8,560 nt of DNA from Gammaproteobacteria bacterium (GCA_027001815.1 JALTLT010000006.1:1-8560); one strand, 5' to 3'; shown: positions 1 through 7,024, counted from the stretch's first letter. The notes: generated by a model from the sequence alone, not told the origin. A program made the numbers and translations.

Positions 1-502
1 CCATCCGGACGAGGGGTGGCCCGATCTCTCCGACGGGGCGCTGCTGGAGGGGCTGGAGAGGTGGCTCGCTTCCTGGCTGGAGGGCGTCAACAGTGTCGAG
101 GGGTTGAGACAGCTCGATCTGGCTGCCGTCCTCGCCGCGCGGCTCTCCTGGCCGATGCGGAAACGGCTCGACGAGTTGCTGCCGGAGCGCATCCAGGTTC
201 CCTCCGGCTCCCGCATCGCCATCGACTACACCAGCGATCCGCCGGTGATGGCGGTGAAGCTGCAGGAGATGTTCGGCTGCCGGGAGACACCGGCCGTGGC
301 GGGAGGTCGGCTGCGGCTCCGGCTCCATCTGCTCTCGCCGGCCCGTCGGCCCCTGCAGGTCACTCAGGATCTCGCCGCTTTCTGGGAGAACGGCTATGCG
401 GAGGTGAGGAAGGAGATGCGGGGGCGCTATCCGAAACATCCCTGGCCGGAGGATCCCCTGACGGCGGTTCCCACCCGCCACACCCGGCGACGGGGGAAGT
501 GA
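1..502 (+). CDS. hrpB: ATP-dependent helicase HrpB, C-terminal fragment (5' end outside window)
   Basis: The reading frame is open from base 2 to the TGA at 500-502, giving the last 166 residues of a larger protein. I recognise the C-terminal domain of HrpB, a DEAH-box (DExH) RNA helicase-like protein of proteobacteria whose cellular role is poorly defined. Diagnostic stretches are LPERIQVPSGSRIAIDY (residues 60-76 of the fragment), PPVMAVKLQEMFG (80-92), LHLLSPARRPLQVTQDLAAFW (109-128) and the terminal GRYPKHPWPEDP (141-152), which is very typical of the family end. The ATPase core and true start lie left of the window, so helicase motifs cannot be checked. The tail TRHTRRRGK is basic and normal for the family. 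The gene converges on the efflux operon and is separated from it by repeat copy A, which probably terminates its transcript. The internal ATG at 104 is not the start, because homologous sequence continues upstream of it. Confidence 0.92.
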   Translation, partial: HPDEGWPDLSDGALLEGLERWLASWLEGVNSVEGLRQLDLAAVLAARLSWPMRKRLDELLPERIQVPSGSRIAIDYTSDPPVMAVKLQEMFGCRETPAVAGGRLRLRLHLLSPARRPLQVTQDLAAFWENGYAEVRKEMRGRYPKHPWPEDPLTAVPTRHTRRRGK

Positions 503-567
503 TCCGGCGCGGCCACCGTCGAAGGTCCAGGCCGCGGCTGCCGACAGGGAGAGAGAGCGATACTTCC

Positions 568-643
568 AGCAGGGTGTTGAAAAAGGCTATCCTGGCCTTT
601 TTCAACACCGGAAGCCGAAAATGCGATTTCCGGCCTCCTCATG
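568..643 (+). repeat. Structured interspersed repeat, copy A (3'-truncated)
   Basis: This copy begins with the family terminus AGCAGGGTGTTGAAAAA (568-584) and matches copies B and C until about 643, where similarity stops. It holds only the first two of the five hairpins. Hairpin 1 is 573-587 with 595-609. Hairpin 2 is 610-622 with 626-638 around a GCG loop, with two mismatches. Relative to B, bases 574 (G for A) and 607 (A for G) turn an A-C mismatch and a T-G wobble into Watson-Crick pairs, so hairpin 1 is longer here. The change at 588 (T for C) leaves a wobble with G594. The copy lies between the convergent ends of hrpB and the permease gene. Confidence 0.85.
573..609. terminator. Probable bidirectional terminator hairpin within repeat copy A
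   Basis: A 15-bp stem plus one wobble (573-588 with 594-609) closes a 5-base loop. The base of the stem is GGTG/CACC, the middle is an A5/T5 tract, and the tip is GGC/GCC. Seen from either strand, the GC-rich tip is followed by a T-run, as in symmetrical intrinsic terminators, though here the T-run is itself base-paired. It sits 70 bases after the hrpB stop and 62 bases after the permease stop on the other strand, so it could end both transcripts. The function is inferred from structure and position only. Confidence 0.5.
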
Positions 644-671
644 GGGCGGCGAGTCGCCGGAGAAGAAGGGC

Positions 672-1871
672 CTACTCCGCGCGCAGTGCCTCCACCGGGT
701 CGAGCCGTGCGGCGCGGCGTGCCGGGAGGACACCGGCGGCGAGGCCGATGAAGAGGGAGACCCCCTCGGCGAGGAGGACGAACTTCAGCGGGGTGTGGAC
801 CGGCAGGGCGGGGATGAGGGTGTGCAGGGTCCAGGCGGTACCGATGCCCAGGGCGAGACCGGCGAGCCCGCCGACCGCGGAGAGGACCACCGCCTCGCCG
901 AGAAACAGACCCAGCACCTGGCTTCGCCGGGCGCCGAGGGCGCGCAGCAGGCCGATCTCGCCGGTGCGCTCGTTGACCGCGATGGTCATGATGGTGACGA
1001 TGCCGATGCTGCCAACCAGCAGGGAGATGCCGCCGATGGCGCCGACGGCGAAGGTAAGCACGTCGAGTACCGAGCCGAGTACGTCCAGCATCTGCTGCTG
1101 GGTGGTGATGGTGAAATCCTCCTTGCCGTGACGCGCCTCCAGGCTCCTGCGGATCCCCTCCACCACCCTCTCCACGGGGGTCTCCTCGTGGTAGAGCAGG
1201 TCGATCTCGAACAGGCCGTCGCGGTTGAACAGACCCAGGGCTCGTGCCGCGGGGATGTAGACCGTATCATCCAGGTCGAAGCCCAGTACCGTCCCCTTGG
1301 GCTCCATCACGCCGATCACCCGGTAGCGGCTGCCGGCGATGGCGATCCGCTTGCCGAGCGGGTTGTCGTTGCCGAACAGCTCCTGACGCAGCCGGCTGCC
1401 GAGCACGGCGAAGGCGCGCGGGGCGGTGGGGTCGTCGTCGGGCAGGAAGCGGCCCGAGCGCACCTTCATGCGGAACGCCTCCGGCATCTGGGCGCCGACC
1501 CCATAGACGTTGGTGCGTCGTCGCCGCCCGCCCGCATCCACCTCCGCATTGCCCTGGACGACCGGTACCATCGCCTCAATGTAGGGAAGTCGTGCCAGGG
1601 CCTCGCCGTCCTCGATGGTGAGCGGCCGGTTGGTGCCGAATACGCCGAGGGTGGTGCCGGCGGTAGTGGCCTTGCCGGGATTGACCGCTACCAGGGTGGT
1701 GCCGAACTGGGTGAACTCCTCGAGCACGAACCGGTGGAGTCCCTCACCGATGGCGGTGAGGATGATCACCGCGGAGATCCCCACGGCGATGCCGAGGGCG
1801 GTGAGGAGGGTACGCAGGCGATGGGCCGCCAGGGAGGCACCGGTGAGCTGGAGAAAGTCCCGCGTCCGCAT
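672..1871 (-). CDS. ABC transporter permease, MacB/FtsX type (second permease of the operon)
   Basis: This encodes a 399-residue inner-membrane permease of the MacB/LolC/FtsX superfamily. I place the start at the ATG at 1871 (MRTRDFLQ): the frame is open further upstream, but that part overlaps the preceding gene and lacks family character. TM1 is at about residues 21-41 (LLTALGIAVGISAVIILTA). A large periplasmic domain follows (about 45-270), then three TM helices at about 272-298, 322-347 and 363-384. The conserved cytoplasmic segment ERTGEIGLLRALGARR (301-316), which couples to the ATPase in this family, and the end motif PARRAARLDPVEAL (383-396) are both present. No ATPase domain is fused, unlike MacB. 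The gene starts 4 bases after the stop of the other permease, implying translational coupling. The two permeases are paralogous and probably form a heterodimer. The exported substrate cannot be told from the sequence. Confidence 0.92.
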   Translation of the reverse strand: MRTRDFLQLTGASLAAHRLRTLLTALGIAVGISAVIILTAIGEGLHRFVLEEFTQFGTTLVAVNPGKATTAGTTLGVFGTNRPLTIEDGEALARLPYIEAMVPVVQGNAEVDAGGRRRRTNVYGVGAQMPEAFRMKVRSGRFLPDDDPTAPRAFAVLGSRLRQELFGNDNPLGKRIAIAGSRYRVIGVMEPKGTVLGFDLDDTVYIPAARALGLFNRDGLFEIDLLYHEETPVERVVEGIRRSLEARHGKEDFTITTQQQMLDVLGSVLDVLTFAVGAIGGISLLVGSIGIVTIMTIAVNERTGEIGLLRALGARRSQVLGLFLGEAVVLSAVGGLAGLALGIGTAWTLHTLIPALPVHTPLKFVLLAEGVSLFIGLAAGVLPARRAARLDPVEALRAE

Positions 1872-1875
1872 GGGT

Positions 1876-3090
1876 TCAGCGCCTTGCCAGGGCCAGCACG
1901 GGGTCGAGTCGTGCCGCGCGCCGTGCGGGCAGGATGCTGAAGAGGAGGCCGGTGAGCACGGCCACCCCAAGCGCCGAGACCACCGCCCAGAGGGGGGTCT
2001 GGGCCGGCAGCACCGGCAGGGCGTGGCGGATCGCCTGGTTGCCGAGCAGCCCCAGCAGCAGGCCGCCGCTGGCGCCGGCGGCCGAGAGCAGCACCGCCTC
2101 GGCGAGGATCAGTGTGGTGATCGCGGGGCGCGATGCCCCCAGCGCCTTGAGCAGACCGATCTCGGCCGTGCGCTGGGAGACCGCCACCAGCATCACGTTC
2201 ATGATCAGGATGCCGGCCACCCCCAGGGAGATGGCGGCGATCCCCCCCACCGCGTAGGTGAGGGCGCCAAGGATCTTGTCGAAGGTGGCGAGTACCGCAT
2301 CCTGGGTGATCACCGTCACGTCCCTCACCCCCTGATGACGCTGCTGCAGGGTGTCGAGCACGAAGCGCCTGACCGGTTCGATCGCCTTCCGTGATCGCGC
2401 CTCCACCAGGATGCGGAACAGGGAGGGGGTGTTGAAGAGCTGCTGGGCGGAGGCCACCGGGATGATCACCAGATCCTCCACGTCGATGCCGATGGAGCGC
2501 CCCTCCGAGGCGAGGATTCCGATCACCCGGTAACGACGATCCCCGATGCGGAGCCACTCCCCCAGGACACGCTGGGGGCCGAACAGTTCACGCCGGATCC
2601 GGCTGCCGATCACCGCCACCGGAACGGCGCGTTCCCACTTTTCCGCCGGCAGGAAGCGGCCCTGACCCAGCTTCCAGTGACGGATCTCCAGATAGTCGTG
2701 GGTGGCGCCGATGATGACCACCTCCCGGGAGCGGCCGCCTCTGTTCACCTCCGCCTGGCCCACATTGAGAGGGGCCACGCGGCGAACGGCCAGACTGCGG
2801 GTCAGGGCGGCGGCATCGGCGATGGTGAGGTCCCGGGGTGTCTCCCCCATCAGGGTGCTCGGGTTGAGTCCCCCGGTCTCGGAGCGCCCCGGAATGACGA
2901 TGAGCAGGTTGGTGCCGAGGGCGGAGAACTCGCCCACCACATAGCGACGGGCCCCCTCCCCAAGGGCGGTGAGCACCACCACCGCGGCGACACCGATGGC
3001 CATGGCCAGCAGCATGAGCAGGGTTCGGGTGGGATATCCGCGCAGGGCTCCCCAGGCGAACCGGCCGATGTCCCCGCTACGGAGATGCAT
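1876..3090 (-). CDS. ABC transporter permease, MacB/FtsX type (first permease of the operon)
   Basis: This is a 404-residue inner-membrane permease, paralogous to the downstream one. TM1 covers about residues 24-42 (LLMLLAMAIGVAAVVVLTA). The periplasmic MacB-PCD-like domain spans about 46-270 and includes GRFLP (144-148) and GSRIRRELFG (162-171), both matched in the sister protein. The C-terminal FtsX domain has TM helices at about 278-303, 325-352 and 367-388. The coupling segment RTAEIGLLKALGAS is at 307-320 and the tail PARRAARLDPVLAL at 388-401. Its start codon lies inside the ATPase gene (14-base overlap), so the two are translationally coupled. In the family such permeases do not carry substrate through the membrane in the classical way. 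They use ATP-driven conformational change to move periplasmic substrate through the adaptor and an outer-membrane channel. The substrate is unknown. Confidence 0.92.
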   Translation of the reverse strand: MHLRSGDIGRFAWGALRGYPTRTLLMLLAMAIGVAAVVVLTALGEGARRYVVGEFSALGTNLLIVIPGRSETGGLNPSTLMGETPRDLTIADAAALTRSLAVRRVAPLNVGQAEVNRGGRSREVVIIGATHDYLEIRHWKLGQGRFLPAEKWERAVPVAVIGSRIRRELFGPQRVLGEWLRIGDRRYRVIGILASEGRSIGIDVEDLVIIPVASAQQLFNTPSLFRILVEARSRKAIEPVRRFVLDTLQQRHQGVRDVTVITQDAVLATFDKILGALTYAVGGIAAISLGVAGILIMNVMLVAVSQRTAEIGLLKALGASRPAITTLILAEAVLLSAAGASGGLLLGLLGNQAIRHALPVLPAQTPLWAVVSALGVAVLTGLLFSILPARRAARLDPVLALARR

Positions 3091-3766
3091 GGGAACTCCC
3101 CCCTTCCCGCTCCAGGCGCCCGTCGAGCATGTGCAGTTGGCGCCGCGCCCGCTCGCCGACCAGCGGATCGTGGGTCACCACGATCAGCGTGATGCCTTCC
3201 CGGTTGAGCCCCTCGAGGGTGTGGATCACCTCCGCGCCCGCACGGTGATCCAGGTTTCCGGTGGGTTCGTCGGCGAGGAGCACGCCGGGTCGGGTCACCG
3301 TGGCGCGGGCGATGGCGACCCGCTGGCGCTGCCCGCCCGACAACTGATCCGGCTTGTGATGGGCCCGGTCACCCAGACCCAGCGCCTCCAGGGCCGCCGC
3401 GACCCGCTGCCGGCGCTGGCGGGGATCGACACCGGCGAGGAGCAGGGGGAGTTCCACGTTCTCGAAGGCGGTGAGTCTGGGCACCAGATGGAAGGCCTGG
3501 AAGACGAATCCGATCTGCCGGTTGCGTACCCGTGCCTGCTCGGTGTCGGAGAGCGCCGTCACGTCGCGGCCGTCCAGGCGGTAGGTACCGCTGGAGGGAC
3601 GATCCAGCAGGCCGATGATGTTCAGGAGGGTCGACTTGCCGGAGCCCGAGGGCCCCATGATGGAGACATAGTCCCCGGCTCCGATCCGCAGTGTCACGTC
3701 GTCCAGGGCGTGGACGATCTGGTCGCCGACCCGGAAGTCGCGATGAATGTGCTCCAGATCGATCAT
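3077..3766 (-). CDS. ABC transporter ATP-binding protein, MacB/LolD type
   Basis: This is a complete 229-residue nucleotide-binding subunit, the usual length for LolD/MacB-type ATPases. All catalytic motifs are intact: Walker A GPSGSGKST (38-46), Q-loop Q90 in GFVFQAFHLVPRLTAFENV, signature LSGGQ (142-146), Walker B VLLADEP (162-168) with catalytic E167, D-loop NLD (171-173) and H-loop H199 in VVTHD. The LLDRPSSG stretch after Walker A and the FQAFHLVPRLTAFENVELPL stretch are typical of the exporter subfamily that powers MacB-like permeases. It acts at the cytoplasmic face of the inner membrane as a dimer under the two permeases. It begins 46 bases after the adaptor stop and overlaps the first permease by 14 bases, so it is part of one operon. 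The substrate cannot be inferred from the ATPase. Confidence 0.95.
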   Translation of the reverse strand: MIDLEHIHRDFRVGDQIVHALDDVTLRIGAGDYVSIMGPSGSGKSTLLNIIGLLDRPSSGTYRLDGRDVTALSDTEQARVRNRQIGFVFQAFHLVPRLTAFENVELPLLLAGVDPRQRRQRVAAALEALGLGDRAHHKPDQLSGGQRQRVAIARATVTRPGVLLADEPTGNLDHRAGAEVIHTLEGLNREGITLIVVTHDPLVGERARRQLHMLDGRLEREGGSSHASP

Positions 3767-3812
3767 GGTCGGTCGTCGGACCCGACACGCCCCGCGGTGA
3801 GTTCCACCCGTC

Positions 3813-4967
3813 TCACTCCGTCTCCCTCTCGCGTACCGCGAGTACGCCGGCCTCGACCCCTTCCCGGTCCACGGAGACGACCACCTGCTCCCCCTCGCGC
3901 AGGCCCGAGACCACCTCGCTCCACTCCCAGTTGCTCAGGCCGATCTCGATCCGGCGCTGTTCCAGTGGTTCGCCTTCCCGGAATACCAGCACCTTGTCCC
4001 CCTCCAGGACCGCCTCGGTAGGCACCCGCAGCACCTTCTCCCTCTCCGCGATGATCACCTCCACATCGGCGCTGTAGCCGGGGAGCATGTGGCGGCTCTC
4101 TTCCGGTCGATCGAAGGCGGCCTCCACCTCCACCGTACGCGCCTGGCGGGCCACCTCCAGCACGTAGGAGGCGACGCGCCGGACATGCCCCCGGAAGATC
4201 CGGTCCGGAAAGGCGTCGAGGGAGATTCGTGCCTCCATGCCAGTGCGGATCCTGGGGGCGTCCACTTCGTCGATGGGAGCGGAAACATAGACACAGCTCA
4301 TGTCGACCACATCCACCGCCGGTGGAGTGGGGATACCGACGGGGGAGGGGGTGACGAACTCACCGATCTCGCCATTGATCCCGGCGACGATACCATCGAA
4401 GGGTGCGGTCAGGAGAGTCTGCTCCAGGGCCGCCTCGGCCACCTGGACGCGGCTCTCGCTCACCTTCTCTTCCGCCCGGGCCGCCCGGCAGGCCGCCGCC
4501 CGGGACCGCGCCTCGCCCCTGGCCTGGTCGACCGCCTCGTCGGAGGCGAGACCCTTCCTCTTCATCGCCTGCAGACGCTGCGCATCGCGCTCTGCGACGT
4601 CGGCGAGGATGCAGGCCTGGTCGGCACGGGCACGGGCGGCGGAATGTTCGTTGCGGGCGAGGCGAAGCTGGGCCTGCCGATCCCTGTTCCACAGCTCCAT
4701 GAGCAGTTGACCGGCCTCGACCCGGTCCCCTTCGTGCACCGGCAGCCGAGCGATCCGGCCACCGATCGCCGGCGAGAGACCGGTTCTCCGACACGCCTCG
4801 ATGGAACCCGCCCGGGTGTTGGCCACGGTGTCCCGTACCTTGCCGGGGGTCACCGTCGCGACGGTCACCGCGACGGCGTGAGGGCGTGCGAACCACCAGA
4901 TGGAGGTGGAAACGGCGATCAGGAATGTGATGGCAACCGCGAGCAGACGGACGGGATGGCGTGACAT
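3813..4967 (-). CDS. Efflux periplasmic adaptor subunit (HlyD/MFP, MacA-like)
   Basis: This encodes a 384-residue adaptor linking an inner-membrane ABC pump to an outer-membrane channel. I choose the ATG at 4967 (MSRHPVRLLA): a strong Shine-Dalgarno lies 5 bases upstream and a single TM anchor follows at once (about residues 8-26). The in-frame extension to 5045 is arginine-rich and unlike any adaptor N-terminus. The domains in order are: the first half of the lipoyl-like domain with GGRIARLPVHEGDRVEAGQLL (about 69-89), an alpha-helical hairpin (about 96-185, alanine/arginine-rich and coiled-coil-like), the second lipoyl half LLTAPFDGIVAGINGEIGEFV (185-205), the beta-barrel (about 220-312) and a membrane-proximal domain to the end. 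Unlike MacA there is an insertion PSPVGIPTPPAVDV (207-220) just before the barrel. It is the first gene of the operon. A TolC-like partner is not in the window. Confidence 0.92.
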   Translation of the reverse strand: MSRHPVRLLAVAITFLIAVSTSIWWFARPHAVAVTVATVTPGKVRDTVANTRAGSIEACRRTGLSPAIGGRIARLPVHEGDRVEAGQLLMELWNRDRQAQLRLARNEHSAARARADQACILADVAERDAQRLQAMKRKGLASDEAVDQARGEARSRAAACRAARAEEKVSESRVQVAEAALEQTLLTAPFDGIVAGINGEIGEFVTPSPVGIPTPPAVDVVDMSCVYVSAPIDEVDAPRIRTGMEARISLDAFPDRIFRGHVRRVASYVLEVARQARTVEVEAAFDRPEESRHMLPGYSADVEVIIAEREKVLRVPTEAVLEGDKVLVFREGEPLEQRRIEIGLSNWEWSEVVSGLREGEQVVVSVDREGVEAGVLAVRERETE

Positions 4968-4971
4968 GCGG

Positions 4972-4979
4972 TCTCCTCT
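4972..4979 (-). promoter_or_regulatory. Ribosome binding site of the efflux operon (fixes adaptor start)
   Basis: The minus strand reads AGAGGAGA, with core AGGAG ending 5 bases before the ATG at 4967. This near-ideal site favours 4967 over the in-frame upstream start at 5045, which has no comparable site. No convincing promoter was found between it and repeat B. Confidence 0.75.
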
Positions 4980-5083
4980 GGAGGTGATCGCGCGGGTCCT
5001 GCGGCAGGAGGCAGGCCTCCCGGGGAACCGGATCCGGCCACGCAACCGATGGTGACCCCGATCGGGTTACCCCCTACTCATCT

Positions 5084-5251
5084 TAGCAGGATGTTGAAAA
5101 AGGCCGTCCTGGCCTTTTTCAACGCCGGAAGCCGAAAATGCGATTTCCGGCTTCCTTACGTTTTCAATGACTTGGCGTCATTGAAAACGGCGGTGCATCC
5201 ATGCACCGCGGCACAGGCTGCCGAAAAACGGTGTTTTTCAGCAGCCTGCTA
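5084..5251 (+). repeat. Structured interspersed repeat, copy B (complete, five hairpins, terminal inverted repeats)
   Basis: This is a 168-bp non-coding element. Its ends are an 18-bp imperfect inverted repeat: TAGCAGGATGTTGAAAAA at 5084-5101 against 5234-5251, 16 of 18 matching. Inside are five consecutive hairpins. H1 is 5093-5105 with 5111-5123 (13 bp, perfect, loop GTCCT). H2 is 5127-5139 with 5143-5155 (13 bp, one mismatch, loop GCG). H3 is 5159-5171 with 5177-5189 (13 bp, perfect, loop TTGGC). H4 is 5190-5198 with 5201-5209 (GCGGTGCAT arms). H5 is 5214-5228 with 5234-5248 (one mismatch, loop CGGTG). The terminal repeats overlap H1 and H5, so the element can fold either as one long closed structure or as a string of hairpins. 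It lies between the efflux operon and the chemoreceptor gene. It resembles ERIC/MITE-type palindromic elements and contains no ORF of its own. Confidence 0.85.
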
Positions 5252-5343
5252 GCAGTCTGTCGGAGTTCAAGCTGAAGGTCACTCCGCCTCTCGGGGCCCC
5301 ACGGATAGCACCAGAACCTGCCGGTCTATCGAAGTCCGACAGC
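5252..5343 (+). repeat. Second inverted-repeat module adjoining copy B
   Basis: The arms CTGTCGGAGTTC (5257-5268) and GAAGTCCGACAG (5331-5342) are inverted repeats with one mismatch, about 86 bp end to end. The left part also holds a small hairpin CGGAG/CTCCG (5261-5265 with 5282-5286). The 5260-5288 portion recurs in copy C (7302-7330, inverted), where it is joined directly to module 1. So this is a real repeated unit and not unique spacer. No coding capacity or further function is visible. Confidence 0.6.
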
Positions 5344-5419
5344 CGGTTAACACGAGTCCGGGCCCGTGCCACGGCGAGGAACGTGCCACTCCCGGCGTCA
5401 CGGCCATCGCCACCCCTGC

Positions 5420-7009
5420 TCATCTCCCCCGTCTGCTCCAGAACTGGTCCGCCAGCAGTTTCAATGACGATGCATCGTCGGCCATGGTGGAGGCAGCCTC
5501 CTCGGTGGTCTTGATTCCCTCCACACTGGCCACCGCCGTCTGCCTGATGTTGACGATGTTCTGATTCACATCCTGCGCCACGTGGCTCTGCTCGTCGACC
5601 GCGGCGGCGATCTGTGCGCTCATGTCGTTGATGGTGGAGACCGCATCGGTGATGGCGTCGAGCGAGTCGACCGCATCCCGGCCTCGACCCACGCTCTCCT
5701 CGGCACGGTGGCGACTGCGGTCCATCGCCTCGACGGAGAGCCGTGCACCCGCCTGCAGCCGCTCGATCATCTCCTGTATCTCGCGCGTGGATTCATGGGT
5801 CCGGTTGGCGAGGGTGCGTACCTCGTCCGCCACCACCGCGAAGCCGCGACCCTGCTCTCCCGCGCGCGCCGCCTCGATGGCGGCATTGAGGGCGAGCAGG
5901 TTGGTCTGTTCGGCGATGTTGCTGATCACGTCGACCACGTTGCTGATCTGGGTGCTGTGCGCATTGAGCTGTTCGATCACCTCGTTGGCCTTCTCGATCT
6001 CGTTCGCAAGCTGCTGGATGGAGTCCATGGTACTGTGTACCACGTCGCGGCTGTGTCCAACCTCCTGGCGGGCCCGGGTGGCCGCCTCGGAGGAGAGATG
6101 GGTGTTGCTTGCGACCTCCTGGATGCTGGCCGACATCTCGGTGATGGCCGTGGCGATGGTATCGGTATCCGATTGCTGGCGATCGACGATGGCGCGGTTG
6201 GTGTCGAGCAGCCCCCGCAGTCGTTCCGCCTGTTGCGAGATGTGGTTGGCCGCCTCGAAGATACGGCCGACGATGCCGCTGGTCTCCGCCTCCAGATAGC
6301 GCATGGCCAGAATCAACTGGCCGGTCTCGTCGTTGCGGCCGGTGTAGATGCGACAGGCGACGGGATTGTCGATGATCGTGCGCGCCTTGGCGAACAGTCC
6401 GCAGAGCGGACGAACCTCGCGGCTCATGAAGAGGGCGACGACGACCATCCCGGGCAACAGCGACAGCAACCCCGTCCCCACGGAGAGCCCTCCCTCGAGC
6501 CACGGTCCGGCGAGGGTGAGAAGCTGTACCAGCAGGAAAGCGGACAGCACCTTGTAGCGGAAAGGGAGAGGCCGCCTGGAGAGCCAGCGGGGTGCCTTGC
6601 CGGCATTGAGCCGGGAGTAGAGCTGTTCGGCCCGCTCGATCTCCTCCGGCTTCGCCTTGTGCCGGACCGACTGGAACTCACGGATCTCGCCATCGGCATC
6701 GATGATGGGTGTGACATAGGCATCCACCCAGTAGTGATCGCCGTTCTTGCAGCGATTCTTGACGATCCCCATCCAGGATCGGCCCGACTTGATGGTCTTC
6801 CAGAGATCCGCGAAGGCGGCCGGCGGCATGTCGGGATGACGTACCACGTTGTGACTCTTGCCGACCAGCTCCTCTTCGCTGAAGCCGCTGACCTGGCAGA
6901 AATCGTCGTTGACGGAGGTGATGATTCCCTTGAGGTTGGTGGTGGACAGGATGTTCAGCTTGTCGCTGAATACGTTTTCCCGACCGGTGACAGGATGGTT
7001 GATCTTCAT
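5420..7009 (-). CDS. Aer-like PAS-domain methyl-accepting chemotaxis protein
   Basis: This encodes a 529-residue chemoreceptor. I start at the ATG at 7009 (MKINHPVTGREN): AAGGAG lies 9 bases upstream and this is the normal start of Aer-type PAS domains, while the 17 in-frame residues before it are not family-like. The PAS domain is at about residues 20-120. It includes N34, the RHPDMP motif (57-62) and KNGDHYWVDAYVTPI (88-102), as in the FAD-binding PAS of Aer. A tight TM pair follows (about 153-169 and 177-195) with almost no periplasmic part, so the signal is sensed inside the cell. Next come a HAMP-like linker (about 196-250) and a long helical signalling domain whose tip AEQTNLLALNAAIEAARAGE (366-385) contacts CheA/CheW. 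No C-terminal NWETF-type CheR tether is present. The likely role is aerotaxis or redox taxis through FAD; the ligand is inferred from family resemblance. Confidence 0.93.
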   Translation of the reverse strand: MKINHPVTGRENVFSDKLNILSTTNLKGIITSVNDDFCQVSGFSEEELVGKSHNVVRHPDMPPAAFADLWKTIKSGRSWMGIVKNRCKNGDHYWVDAYVTPIIDADGEIREFQSVRHKAKPEEIERAEQLYSRLNAGKAPRWLSRRPLPFRYKVLSAFLLVQLLTLAGPWLEGGLSVGTGLLSLLPGMVVVALFMSREVRPLCGLFAKARTIIDNPVACRIYTGRNDETGQLILAMRYLEAETSGIVGRIFEAANHISQQAERLRGLLDTNRAIVDRQQSDTDTIATAITEMSASIQEVASNTHLSSEAATRARQEVGHSRDVVHSTMDSIQQLANEIEKANEVIEQLNAHSTQISNVVDVISNIAEQTNLLALNAAIEAARAGEQGRGFAVVADEVRTLANRTHESTREIQEMIERLQAGARLSVEAMDRSRHRAEESVGRGRDAVDSLDAITDAVSTINDMSAQIAAAVDEQSHVAQDVNQNIVNIRQTAVASVEGIKTTEEAASTMADDASSLKLLADQFWSRRGR

Positions 7010-7018
7010 TGTTGTCGG

Positions 7019-7024
7019 CTCCTT
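7019..7024 (-). promoter_or_regulatory. Ribosome binding site of the chemoreceptor gene
   Basis: The minus strand reads AAGGAG, nine bases before the ATG at 7009. It supports that start over the in-frame codon at 7060. Confidence 0.7.

Noticed and set aside
621..1940. Long plus-strand ORF (439 codons) opposite the permease gene
   Set aside because: It lies antisense to a clear FtsX-type permease, its low-complexity Gly/Glu/Asp/His-rich product has no recognisable family, and high GC removes stop codons by chance.
1871..1970. In-frame N-terminal extension of the second permease to 1970
   Set aside because: It would overlap the preceding gene by about 95 bases and adds sequence unlike the family; the ATG at 1871 follows the previous stop by 4 bases.
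4967..5045. In-frame N-terminal extension of the adaptor gene to 5045
   Set aside because: The extension is Arg/Pro-rich, lacks an RBS, and would place 26 residues before the membrane anchor; the site at 4967 has a strong Shine-Dalgarno.
5080..5085. TAAGAT (minus strand) at the edge of repeat B as a -10 box for the efflux operon
   Set aside because: It matches only 4 of 6 consensus positions and no -35-like hexamer stands at 16-18 bases (GACGGC is there instead).
5084..5251. Repeat B as a CRISPR array or a tRNA-like gene
   Set aside because: The hairpins differ in sequence and are not evenly spaced direct repeats, and there is no tRNA cloverleaf signature such as a T-loop GTTCGAATC.
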